A stretch of 64,000 bases of DNA, from assembly GCF_913060805.1 (NCBI RefSeq), contig NZ_CAJXTC010000001.1:186001-250000 (forward strand), read 5' to 3'. The DNA comes from an uncultured Draconibacterium sp. Its GTDB lineage: Bacteria > Bacteroidota > Bacteroidia > Bacteroidales > Prolixibacteraceae. Each line of letters starts with the position of its first letter. Position 1 is the first letter of the stretch. The notes beneath the pieces are model-generated. The model had not been told where the DNA came from, searched no databases, and saw only the letters and a list, made by a program, of their open reading frames with translations. Below are positions 48,002 to 55,657 of the stretch, piece by piece. The position numbers and the translations under genes were made by a program.

Positions 48002-48904
48002 TTATTCAGCTGGCTTTTCAATATTATAAAAATCAACTAATATCTTCTCAAATACAGCATAATTATGTTTCCACGGAATATGTCCGCTATTCTTAATCGT
48101 CGTGATCGTTGCAGTTGGAAACCTTTTTGGCAGCTCATCTTTACTCTCACCATAAATATCATTATCTCCATAGGTAATTAAAATAGGAAATTGTGGATTA
48201 ATAACTTCATTAAGCGATTTATATTTCCTTATTTCTTTTCGTGTTTTGTTGATTGGTTTGGAATGTATTTTTGTGTAAAACTCATTGTCAAGTTTTAAAT
48301 CACTATAATCTTTGTAATAATTTTCCAGAACTTGTTTAAACACTTTTCCATAAGCTTTGTCGCTTCCCAGCATTCCTAAAAAAGAGTTCCACCCCATATT
48401 TATCCATTCTTTGTTAGATGTCATTTTTCGATTAAAAGACATGACTTCCTTTTCGGTTTTCTTCCAAAGAGTGTTAGTTCCCGAACTCGTGCTGCATAAG
48501 AATAAACTTTTTATTTTTTCAGGCCGTTCAATGGCGTAAATCTGAGCATATAAACCACCCCACGAATGTCCGAAAAGATGGACTTTAGTGATATCATATT
48601 TCTCAAGTATTGCATCGATATCGGAAATATAGTCTTCCATTGTATACGAACAATTTTTACAGTAGGAAGCACCAACGCCCCTCTGTTCAAATGTAATTAC
48701 CCGATATTTTTTTTTAAGAATATCGACAACTTCGAGCATTTCATCTGGTACGCCGGGACCTCCATGAAGTAAGAGCACCGTTTCGGTTTTGTCATCCGAA
48801 TAGACTGTAGTATTTAAATTAGCATCCCCGTTTTTTACCTTCGCTTTCTTTTGTGAGTGTGCAACGGTCGACGTTAATAGAAAAAGTAAAAACATTGCTT
48901 TCAT
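48002..48904 (-). CDS. Secreted alpha/beta hydrolase, proline iminopeptidase-like
   Basis: Serine hydrolase exported through a signal peptide (MKAMFLLFLLTSTVAHSQ), 300 residues. Oxyanion motif LHGGPGVPDEML (about 46-57), nucleophile elbow GHSWGG (Ser about 115), acid in ITYGDNDIYGES (about 248) and catalytic His in SGHIPWKHN (about 276). The HGGPG motif and layout match the proline iminopeptidase/esterase group. The C-terminal cap between the nucleophile and acid is helical. Single gene upstream of the RDD-protease pair on the same strand, 64 bp away. Confidence 0.87.
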   Translation of the reverse strand: MKAMFLLFLLTSTVAHSQKKAKVKNGDANLNTTVYSDDKTETVLLLHGGPGVPDEMLEVVDILKKKYRVITFEQRGVGASYCKNCSYTMEDYISDIDAILEKYDITKVHLFGHSWGGLYAQIYAIERPEKIKSLFLCSTSSGTNTLWKKTEKEVMSFNRKMTSNKEWINMGWNSFLGMLGSDKAYGKVFKQVLENYYKDYSDLKLDNEFYTKIHSKPINKTRKEIRKYKSLNEVINPQFPILITYGDNDIYGESKDELPKRFPTATITTIKNSGHIPWKHNYAVFEKILVDFYNIEKPAE

Positions 48905-48979
48905 AACCTTTTTGTTTCTAATTATAAAGCAAAATTACGGGGTGATTATGTGACTTCCATTAACAATTGATAAAAGAAC

Positions 48980-49555
48980 CTACTCTAACAAATCTTTTCT
49001 TAATCTGCTCAATGATATATTTGTAATCCCTAGATATGAAGCAATATCTGTATGTGGGACTAAATTCTCTAATCCTTTATACTTTTGACGAAACGCAATT
49101 AGTCTTTCTTTTGCAGTAAATGATGCTAATCCTATTTCTTTTTCAACTTTTGATTGTAATTCCTTAAATAAAACAGCATTGCCGAAATTTCTGATTTCTA
49201 AGTTATCAATCATCAACTTTTCAAACGCAACGGCATTTATCGAAGCCACTTCCAATTCTGTTAATGCTTTGAAATAATAACTTGATTTATTATTTGAAAC
49301 TCTTGTTGAATGCGGTGACAGAATTGAATTTTCTACAAAGAATGAAATGGTTATTTCTTCCCCCTCCGGATTTATAAGATAGCTTTTACAAATCCCATTT
49401 AATACAAAATATTCATTGTTATTACGTTTGTTTTTTGAAATAAAGGTTTCTCCTTTTGCATAAGTTTCGAATTCAAGTAATCTTTCAATTTCAAGAAATG
49501 ATTTGTCTGAAATAGGAGAAATCTTATTGATGATATTTTTTACTATGTCGTTCAT
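48980..49555 (-). CDS. Crp/Fnr-family transcriptional regulator
   Basis: Second short Crp/Fnr-type regulator, about 191 residues. N-terminal cyclic-nucleotide-binding fold (YAKGETFISKNKRNNNEYFVLNGICKSYL, about 28-56) and C-terminal helix-turn-helix HTDIASYLGITNISLSRLRKDL (about 168-189). I use ATG 49555 (MNDIVKN); the frame extends to a TTG at 49591. It lies 75 bp upstream of the alpha/beta hydrolase on the same strand and may control it. It is diverged from the regulator at 45588, so a recent duplication is unlikely. Confidence 0.88.
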   Translation of the reverse strand: MNDIVKNIINKISPISDKSFLEIERLLEFETYAKGETFISKNKRNNNEYFVLNGICKSYLINPEGEEITISFFVENSILSPHSTRVSNNKSSYYFKALTELEVASINAVAFEKLMIDNLEIRNFGNAVLFKELQSKVEKEIGLASFTAKERLIAFRQKYKGLENLVPHTDIASYLGITNISLSRLRKDLLE

Positions 49556-49780
49556 TCTTTTAAGCTTGCAGCTAACGTATGTGGAACCCAACTTTTTGTG
49601 TAAATATTCTATTTGGGTGCGTATTCAACGGTTTAAAGTTTTAGCTCAATAAATGTAAACATAATATAGCAAACTCAATAAACGGTGTGGCACAAATAAT
49701 TAACATTGGTTGTTGCTACATCAATTAATTGCCAAGAATGATGCATTTTGGTAGCGATTTTCAGGCTAAATACGTATTAA

Positions 49781-49811
49781 TTTGGTGGTTGGGAATATTT
49801 GAGTAGCTTTG
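49781..49811 (+). promoter_or_regulatory. Full Bacteroidota-type promoter with no gene directly downstream
   Basis: TTTG (49781-49784), 19-bp spacer, TAGCTTTG (49804-49811): the best complete -33/-7 match seen in the window. The nearest start codon on this strand is more than 500 bp downstream, so it may drive an unannotated RNA or a very long leader. Confidence 0.6.
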
Positions 49812-50080
49812 CATCGCTGATTTTTATTCAGCAGTTCACAGTTTAGTAAAATATTCTGCCACTAAAAAAGGCACAACAGTATCCGTTCCAGGTTTAATTG
49901 TTCACAATAATTTTCTGAAGACGTTTCAATTTTACTTATTTCTCTGAAATTGAAATTATAGAAATTAATTAGTTGAATTATTAAAAAATTATCACACTTA
50001 CCATCACCCGTTTCCCTTTATTACAAAGCATTAAAGCAGGTTAACAAATTATACAGCATAAAAAACAATTGTCGTAAGTA

Positions 50081-50088
50081 TAACTTTG
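50081..50088 (+). promoter_or_regulatory. -7 promoter element of the cold-shock helicase
   Basis: TAACTTTG, exact TAnnTTTG match, 237 bp before the helicase ATG. No clear -33 element at the usual distance. Confidence 0.5.
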
Positions 50089-50094
50089 GCAATA

Positions 50095-50324
50095 TGTTGA
50101 ATCTCCGGCCTTTATATATTCTTAAAAGTTTATTGGGCCACAATGTTTCAGAAAACACCTTATTGACAGTACAATGTGCGGAAATTAAAACACCGCAGCC
50201 ATTGTTTAAGCCGGGCAGCACCAACTGCTAGGGCGTTAATACTTCCTTCCGAAGCATATTCCAAAAATAATAATGAATACAAAAACGATTGTCCGGATAG
50301 GCCGGATAATAAATTAAAGAATAC
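50095..50324 (+). promoter_or_regulatory. Predicted 230-nt structured leader of the helicase mRNA
   Basis: The stretch between the -7 element and the ATG has GC-rich parts such as GGGCCACAATGT, GCGG...CCGC around 50175-50200 and GCCGGGCAGC that can pair locally. Long leaders are a known mark of cold-shock genes (cspA type), where they act as temperature-sensitive RNA switches. A role here is inference. Confidence 0.4.
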
Positions 50325-51488
50325 ATGAATAATAACAGATATAAAAACATTAGCAGAAATCGCGCTCCACGAAAGAAAGCCGTTTCTACTATAAACCCAA
50401 ATTTACTGGTAAAACAGGCTGTAAGCGTTGAAACGGTTCCTTTTGTAGCCGAACAAAGCTTTAGCGAAATGCCGCTTAGCGACAGTTTAAAAAACAATAT
50501 CCGCCAGAAGGGCTACACGGATCCAACCGAGATACAACAAAAATCGATAAACGACTTGCTTGCGGGCCGTAACATGATTGGCATTGCAGCTACCGGAACG
50601 GGTAAAACCGGCGCTTTTTTAATTCCGGTAATCGAAAAAATGCTGGCCGACAGCACTACCACGTGTTTAGTGGTTGTACCAACCCGCGAACTTGCCCAGC
50701 AGGTTGAAGATGAATTTAAATCGTTAACCAGGGGCCACAAACTGTTTTCGGCCTGCTTTATTGGCGGAACCAGTGTTAACACCGACATGGGCAAAGCACG
50801 GAGAAAACAAAACCTGATTGTAGGTACTCCGGGACGCTTAAACGATTTAACATCGAGAGGGACATTACGCCTGGGGAACACCCCGATATTGGTGCTCGAC
50901 GAATTCGACCGCATGCTTGATATGGGCTTCATTAACGACATTAAGAAGATTATTGCACTGATGAAAAACCGTAAGCAGACGATGTTATTTTCTGCAACCT
51001 ACGAAAAAGCACAGCAAAATCTGATTAAGCAATTCGTTCAAAACCCGGTACGGATAAACATAAGCAGTTTAAATAATGCCGCCGATACGGTTGAGCAGGA
51101 TATTATCAGGATTGGAGCAAAGGAGAATAAATTCCAGGTGCTTCATAATTTATTAAGCGGCGAAGGTTTTGAAAAGGTAATTCTATTTGCCGAAACAAAA
51201 CGGAATGTCGACAAAATAAGTCAGCAGCTCCGCAAAGTGGGCATCAATTCGGATGTAATACACGGAAATAAATCACAGAACTACCGCACAAAAGCTATAC
51301 GCATGTTTAAAACGGGTAAAACGCGGGTTTTAGTAGCTACCGATGTGGCAGCCCGTGGTATTGATGTGGATGGCGTGACCCATGTTATCAACTATCAACT
51401 TCCGCAAACAATGGATAGTTACATCCACCGCATAGGAAGAACCGGCCGCGCCGGAAAAAAAGGAATGGCTTATACGTTCGTTAATTAA
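50325..51488 (+). CDS. DEAD-box-family ATP-dependent RNA helicase with a DEFD motif II
   Basis: RNA helicase that unwinds structured RNA, probably during cold growth, since a cspA-type gene follows 48 bp downstream. 387 residues. Q-motif region (YTDPTEIQQKSI), motif I AATGTGKTGAF, Ia PTRELA, Ib TPGRLND, motif II DEFD in LVLDEFDRMLDMGF, motif III SAT, motif V ATDVAARGIDVDGV, motif VI HRIGRTGRAG. Motif II has Phe where the family has Ala. The protein ends within 10 residues of motif VI, so it has no basic C-terminal tail. A basic N-terminal extension of about 60 residues (RYKNISRNRAPRKKAV) is present. RhlE-like. Confidence 0.92.
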   Translation: MNNNRYKNISRNRAPRKKAVSTINPNLLVKQAVSVETVPFVAEQSFSEMPLSDSLKNNIRQKGYTDPTEIQQKSINDLLAGRNMIGIAATGTGKTGAFLIPVIEKMLADSTTTCLVVVPTRELAQQVEDEFKSLTRGHKLFSACFIGGTSVNTDMGKARRKQNLIVGTPGRLNDLTSRGTLRLGNTPILVLDEFDRMLDMGFINDIKKIIALMKNRKQTMLFSATYEKAQQNLIKQFVQNPVRINISSLNNAADTVEQDIIRIGAKENKFQVLHNLLSGEGFEKVILFAETKRNVDKISQQLRKVGINSDVIHGNKSQNYRTKAIRMFKTGKTRVLVATDVAARGIDVDGVTHVINYQLPQTMDSYIHRIGRTGRAGKKGMAYTFVN

Positions 51489-51536
51489 TTAGCGAACAAG
51501 CACATATATATTAATACAATTTTTAAGATTACGATT

Positions 51537-51728
51537 ATGATTGAAGGAACAGTAAAGTTTTTTAACAACGACAAAGGTTATGGTTTTATCACAGCAAACG
51601 AAACAGGTGAAGATATTTTTGTTCACCACACTGGTTTGATTGATGAAATTACCGAAAATGACAAGGTAAAGTATAACAAAGAAATGGGCAAAAAAGGCGA
51701 GAATGCCGTGAATGTTGAGCTTGTTTAA
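51537..51728 (+). CDS. Cold-shock domain protein (CspA family)
   Basis: 63-residue single cold-shock domain that binds single-stranded RNA/DNA as an RNA chaperone. RNP1 KGYGFIT and RNP2 DIFVHH are intact, and the start MIEGTVKFFNNDKGYGF is canonical for the family. It follows the helicase after 48 bp on the same strand and ends at a clear terminator, giving a two-gene cold-shock unit: chaperone plus helicase. Confidence 0.95.
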   Translation: MIEGTVKFFNNDKGYGFITANETGEDIFVHHTGLIDEITENDKVKYNKEMGKKGENAVNVELV

Positions 51729-51750
51729 TAGTAAAACACTATACGAATTA

Positions 51751-51781
51751 AAAGGATTTTGGCTTTGCCGGAATCCTTTTT
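51751..51781 (+). terminator. Terminator after the cold-shock gene
   Basis: AAAGGATT...AATCCTTT stem with inner GGC/GCC pairing (51751-51779), followed by a run of T to 51784. Strong intrinsic terminator. Confidence 0.85.
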
Positions 51782-51961
51782 TTGTGCTTAAAAAGTACGC
51801 TCTATTGCCGTCTGTAATCTTCTGAAATTTGACTTCCGGTGTTTTAAATGATCTGCATTTTTCATAACTTATGAAAGAATTGATACTGCAGAGTATTAGC
51901 CGTCAGCAATATAAGTGGTGCGAGTTGAACATAGCAGTATATATTACAATTAACCAATAAT

Positions 51962-51967
51962 AAGGAG
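51962..51967 (+). promoter_or_regulatory. Strong Shine-Dalgarno site of the NTF2-fold lipoprotein
   Basis: AAGGAG sits 7 nt before ATG 51975. This is a textbook Shine-Dalgarno spacing and stands out because most other genes in the window start without one, as usual for Bacteroidota. Confidence 0.6.
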
Positions 51968-51974
51968 ATCAAAC

Positions 51975-53015
51975 ATGAAAAAGTCTATTCAACTATTGAC
52001 GATGCTCGTTGGCATCATCGCAATTCTAATTCCCCAGGCGTGTTCAGATGTAGATACAAACGAAGGTTCACTCGAGCAGGAACGACTGGAGATAGGGCGG
52101 GCTTTGCTCGAAATGTCGGCAGATGATGTAGCCGAATTAATTCCGTACTACACAGATGATGTAGAGTACCATGATCCGATTGTAGACATTAATGGAATAC
52201 AGGATATGACTGCATTCCTGAATCAGCTTATTATCGGTGCGTCTCCAAATCTCGTTACAATTGTAGAGGACGAAACCCTCATGGATGATATTTATTCCGC
52301 AACCTGGACTATGTCTGGAGATTTCAATGGTGTTCCTTATCAGGCAAAAGGTATTTCTATCTTTAAGTTTATGTCGAATTCGTCGCAGGTTTATTATCAA
52401 CGAGATTATTATACCGAGGGCGATATTATGACGACTATTCCTGGTCTGGATGAGGCGATCGTAGGATTCAGAACGTACTATCGGTGTGCTGTTGATCCAA
52501 CTTTCGTGTGCCCGCTACCACCACCTGAACCTGTAAGTATGGCAAAAAGCCAAATGAGTTCGCAGGAGCTAAGCGATGATCAACTTGTTGTGGGACGTCA
52601 ATTGGTAGAAATTAATGCTGAAAACTGGATGAGTGTGCTTCCTTACCTGGAGAGTAACTACGAGTATCACGATCCTATAGTCGATATTTATGGGCCCGAT
52701 ACCATGGCCGTGTTCCTTGGGCGATTGTTTGCCGGATCGTCAGACTTATATACTGTGTTTGAGGAGGAAACCATTGCCGACGATATTTATATGGCAACCT
52801 GGACCATGTCGGGTGAATTTAACGGAGCAGCTTTTAGTGCTCCGGGTATGTCAATTGTAAAGTTTGTTGAGGGAACAACACAAACTTATTACTCCCGCGA
52901 TTACTACACCGAGGGCGATGTTATGTTGGGCGTTCCCGGACTTGACGAGGCTGTAATCGGTTTTCGCGAGTATTATCGTAGTGTGGTAGATCCCAATTAC
53001 GTTAGTCCGCAGTAA
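51975..53015 (+). CDS. Lipoprotein with two tandem SnoaL/NTF2-like domains
   Basis: 346 residues with a signal peptide and lipobox-like PQAC (about Cys23). The mature protein is an internal duplication: repeat 1 (about 33-175) and repeat 2 (about 197-346) share YHDPIVDI, DDIY.ATWTMSG.FNG, YY.RDYYTEGD and PGLDEA..GFR.YYR. Each repeat has the look of a SnoaL-like (NTF2-fold) domain, which forms a cone-shaped pocket; in enzymes of this fold the Asp/His pair is catalytic. No known function. A linker rich in proline (PLPPPEP) joins the halves. It has a strong Shine-Dalgarno site, unusual here. It stands alone, convergent with the PIG-L gene, separated by only 15 bp. Confidence 0.8.
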   Translation: MKKSIQLLTMLVGIIAILIPQACSDVDTNEGSLEQERLEIGRALLEMSADDVAELIPYYTDDVEYHDPIVDINGIQDMTAFLNQLIIGASPNLVTIVEDETLMDDIYSATWTMSGDFNGVPYQAKGISIFKFMSNSSQVYYQRDYYTEGDIMTTIPGLDEAIVGFRTYYRCAVDPTFVCPLPPPEPVSMAKSQMSSQELSDDQLVVGRQLVEINAENWMSVLPYLESNYEYHDPIVDIYGPDTMAVFLGRLFAGSSDLYTVFEEETIADDIYMATWTMSGEFNGAAFSAPGMSIVKFVEGTTQTYYSRDYYTEGDVMLGVPGLDEAVIGFREYYRSVVDPNYVSPQ

Positions 53016-53030
53016 AGGAACATTTAACTA

Positions 53031-53903
53031 TTATTTTCCCAACATCGGAAATAGTTTTCGTATCTCTTCATCAGAAGGATGACGGCCAAATTCGCAGATT
53101 TCGAAGGCTTCAACTGCTGTTGCTTTTTCAGCGGTTTCGGCGTTGTACCATTTTGCCAGCGATTTGCGCATGGCAGGAGAGGGAGCATTTAAACGCATTT
53201 TCCCCAGCCACTCCAGTCGGTCTTGTTCGTTCTTGGGAACGTCTTCCAGCTGTCCGTTTAGCCAGGGCAACCACTCAAAGAACTGCGATTCGTGGGCAGC
53301 CATACCATACACTTTTTTGTCGTATACGGCTGAAATATCAACAGCGATATCGGGTTGAAAAGGATTCGGTTTCTGGAAATTGTCGTGCGAATACAAAAAT
53401 ACCGGGTTCACTTTCAGTGCCGGAACATCGGGAGCCACATTCGGCACGGTTACCAGGAAAGCAGCATCTTGGACAGCAATGGCAGTATTCCTGTGGTCGG
53501 GGTGGTAATCATACGGACGGTGCGTTATTACCACATCGGCATTCCAGTTTCGGATGATACGGATGATATCGTGACGCAATTTAAGTGTTGGCATTAACTC
53601 TGCGTCGTGATTATCTAAAACTTTATAGGTTACGCCGATCCGTTTACCGGCTTCCTGAGCTTCGTTAATCCGTATTTTGGCCAGTGCACCGCCACCCTTG
53701 TTAAAATGTCCGCCATCGCCATTGGTCAGCGATACAAACAATACATTGTGACCCATTTGCGCAAACTGATAAGCGGTGCCACCAACATCCACATCAGCAT
53801 CATCGGGGTGGGCGCCAATTACAACAACATTAATTTTTGAATTCTGTGCGTGTGTGCTAAAAGCCAAAAAGCAGCTTAGAATAAAGATAAATGTGATTTT
53901 CAT
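53031..53903 (-). CDS. Secreted PIG-L/LmbE-family deacetylase
   Basis: Zinc-dependent N-acetyl hydrolase of the GlcNAc-PI de-N-acetylase/LmbE family, exported (signal peptide to about FSTHAQ), 290 residues. The zinc motif GAHPDDADVDVGGTA (about 32-46) and the second zinc ligand region THRPYDYHPDHRNTA (about 128-142) are intact. It probably deacetylates an amino sugar or glycoconjugate in the periplasm, which fits the window's GH20 and GH2 enzymes. The C-terminal 100 residues (WLPWLNGQLEDVPKNEQDRLEWLGK) form a helical extension seen in secreted members. Single gene. Confidence 0.9.
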   Translation of the reverse strand: MKITFIFILSCFLAFSTHAQNSKINVVVIGAHPDDADVDVGGTAYQFAQMGHNVLFVSLTNGDGGHFNKGGGALAKIRINEAQEAGKRIGVTYKVLDNHDAELMPTLKLRHDIIRIIRNWNADVVITHRPYDYHPDHRNTAIAVQDAAFLVTVPNVAPDVPALKVNPVFLYSHDNFQKPNPFQPDIAVDISAVYDKKVYGMAAHESQFFEWLPWLNGQLEDVPKNEQDRLEWLGKMRLNAPSPAMRKSLAKWYNAETAEKATAVEAFEICEFGRHPSDEEIRKLFPMLGK

Positions 53904-53996
53904 AATTAGGTAGTTTAGTTCTGTTTAGGTTTCTAAGTTATGTTTTTTTTGGGTAATCTGATGTTAATGCAGCGCTTGATTTTTTGAGGATGATTA

Positions 53997-54051
53997 AAAC
54001 CACCTCCCATCCCGGTTAATCGGGATGTACTCCTCCTTTGAGGAGGAGAAA
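53997..54051 (-). repeat. REP-like palindromic repeat, family 2 copy (minus orientation)
   Basis: Reads ACCACCTC, then ATCCCGGTTAATCGGGAT (second stem), then CTCCTCCTTTGAGGAGGAG (first stem) and AAAT. This is the reverse-complement order of the copies at 37792 and 54101. Confidence 0.7.
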
Positions 54052-54100
54052 TAATCGTATTCCAATTCATTTTTGGCATAAAGAATATATTCTCAATCCT

Positions 54101-54178
54101 AAATTTCTCCCCCTGACAGGAGAGCCTGTCCCGACTCTTCGTCGGGAAGGGGACCGCGTTTACAGCGGTGAGGTGGTG
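54101..54178 (+). repeat. REP-like palindromic repeat, family 2 copy (plus orientation, with insertion)
   Basis: AAATTTCTCCCCCTGACAGG, then an extra hairpin TCCCGAC...GTCGGGA not found in the 37792 copy, then GGGGACCGCG...CAGCGGTGAGGTGGT, which is identical to the 37792 copy over that stretch. Opposed to the copy at 53997, forming an inverted pair. Confidence 0.7.
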
Positions 54179-54257
54179 AACGGATTTAACAAAACCGAAC
54201 AACAATGAATTTAACAAAATCTGATATCTTTGAGATTAAAACCATTTTAAACCAACT

Positions 54258-55394
54258 ATGCAACGAAGAAATTTTATAAAAACTACCGGGCTGGTAACTG
54301 CCGGAGTGAGTGTGGCGGGGACTTTGTCTGCTTCCGGTTCGCAAGTTACAAATGCCTTACCACATTGGCGTGGATTTAACCTGCTTGATTATTTTTCTCC
54401 TGTAAAAGGAAGCAATTCAAACGGCTCAACCGAAGAGGATTTTAAATGGATGGCCGACTGGGGATTTAATTTTGTGCGATTTCCGATGGCATATCCGCGT
54501 TATATCAAATATGATACTTCGAAAAGTATTACGCCCGATGATGTTTTGAATTTTGATGAGCGTGAAGTGGACAGCATTCAGCAAGTGGTTGATTTGGCCA
54601 ATAAACACGGATTGCATGTAAGTCTGAACCTGCATCGTGCACCGGGATTTTGTGTGAATGCCGGTTTTAACGAGCCTTACAACCTGTGGCAAGACAATGA
54701 GGCACAAGAAGCTTTTTATGCGCATTGGGGAATGTGGGCAAAACGATTTGCTTCGTATTCCAACAAGCAGATCAGTTTCGACTTGGTGAACGAACCTTGC
54801 ACCCGCGAAGATATGAACGACCAGTTTTCGCAGCGCGGGCCAATTCCTGGTGCCTTGTATCGTAAAGTGGCAAAAACAGCGTTTGAAACCATCCGTGAAT
54901 ATAATCCAAATCATTTGGTGGTAGCCGACGGAAATAATGTGGGGGCTGATGTTATCCCAGAGATTTTTGATTTGGAAATCGGTCAGAGTTGCCGGGGCTA
55001 TTACCCGCATTATGTGTCGCATTACCGTGCTCCGTGGGTGTGGGAAAACCCGGATGATGCACCAATGCCAAGCTGGCCTGGTGAAAGTGACGGGCAGACC
55101 TTTAATCGCGAAACCATAGAAGAGTTTTACAAACCGTGGATCGATGCCGTGAAAAACGGGGTAGGCGTACATTGTGGCGAATGCGGCTGTTGGCGCGAAA
55201 CACCACATGATGTTTTTCTGAGTTGGTTCGGGGATGTGCTTAGCGTGTTGGCTGAAAACAAAATAGGTTTTGCCTTATGGAATTTCAGAGGCGATTTTGG
55301 TTTGCTCGATTCCGGACGAAAAGACATTGAATACGAAGACTGGCACGGCCATAAGCTAGACCGGAAGTTGCTGGAGTTGTTGCAGAAGTATTAA
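54258..55394 (+). CDS. Secreted GH5-family glycoside hydrolase
   Basis: Family 5 retaining beta-glycosidase (cellulase/mannanase-type TIM barrel), 378 residues. The N-terminus MQRRNFIKTTGLVTAGVSVAG is a Tat-type twin-arginine signal. Barrel motifs: GFNFVRFPMAYPRY (about 68-81), HVSLNLHRAPGF (about 118-129), acid/base Glu in FDLVNEPCTRED (about 180) and nucleophile Glu in VGVHCGECGCWRE (about 304). Compact with no carbohydrate-binding module. The subfamily and substrate cannot be read with confidence. Single gene followed by repeats and a terminator. Confidence 0.9.
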   Translation: MQRRNFIKTTGLVTAGVSVAGTLSASGSQVTNALPHWRGFNLLDYFSPVKGSNSNGSTEEDFKWMADWGFNFVRFPMAYPRYIKYDTSKSITPDDVLNFDEREVDSIQQVVDLANKHGLHVSLNLHRAPGFCVNAGFNEPYNLWQDNEAQEAFYAHWGMWAKRFASYSNKQISFDLVNEPCTREDMNDQFSQRGPIPGALYRKVAKTAFETIREYNPNHLVVADGNNVGADVIPEIFDLEIGQSCRGYYPHYVSHYRAPWVWENPDDAPMPSWPGESDGQTFNRETIEEFYKPWIDAVKNGVGVHCGECGCWRETPHDVFLSWFGDVLSVLAENKIGFALWNFRGDFGLLDSGRKDIEYEDWHGHKLDRKLLELLQKY

Positions 55395-55434
55395 AGAGAA
55401 GCTCTGGTTGTTGGTTGCCAGCTTTGCTTTTTTT

Positions 55435-55560
55435 GCACCGTGGCTTTAGCCCGGTGAGCGTAATGTGAATATACTAAAAGGCTTCAGCCATTAATTTTAT
55501 CGGTTAAATGCTAAAGCCTTTTATATTATCTCTGAAATCACCGCCCTGAAGGACGGTGCA
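55435..55560. repeat. 126-bp composite inverted-repeat element, copy 2
   Basis: Same length and part order as the copy at 37858: GCACCGTGGCTTTAGCCC start, inner AAGGCTTCAGCCATTAAT and GCTAAAGCCTTTTATATTAT, end CGCCCTGAAGGACGGTGC. Both copies sit just after a glycosidase gene and just before a GCCCCGTT-type terminator. Confidence 0.75.
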
Positions 55561-55578
55561 AAACCAGTTTCAAAATAA

Positions 55579-55620
55579 AAGCCCCGTTTTGTATAAAAAA
55601 ACAGATACAAAACGGGGCTT
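55579..55620. terminator. Bidirectional terminator between GH5 and unknown gene
   Basis: Perfect 16-bp stem AAGCCCCGTTTTGTAT (55579-55594) and ATACAAAACGGGGCTT (55605-55620), between convergent genes. Confidence 0.85.
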
Positions 55621-55657
55621 AATTTCAGTCTTCAATCTCCTGGCGTCGTCCTGAAAC

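Larger units (their letters stand above)
49556..50324. other. Long intergenic region before the cold-shock helicase
   Basis: 769 bp without a credible protein-coding frame. It contains a full promoter at 49781-49811, hairpins GCTGA...TCAGC (49816-49832) and TTTCAATTT...AAATTGAAA (49924-49955), and a second -7 element at 50081. The final 230 bp are the likely 5' leader of the helicase gene. Confidence 0.5.
53904..54257. other. Divergent intergenic region with two opposed family-2 repeats
   Basis: 354 bp between PIG-L and GH5 genes; repeats at 53997-54051 and 54101-54178 fill much of it. The remainder is AT-rich with no clear -7 element. Confidence 0.5.
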
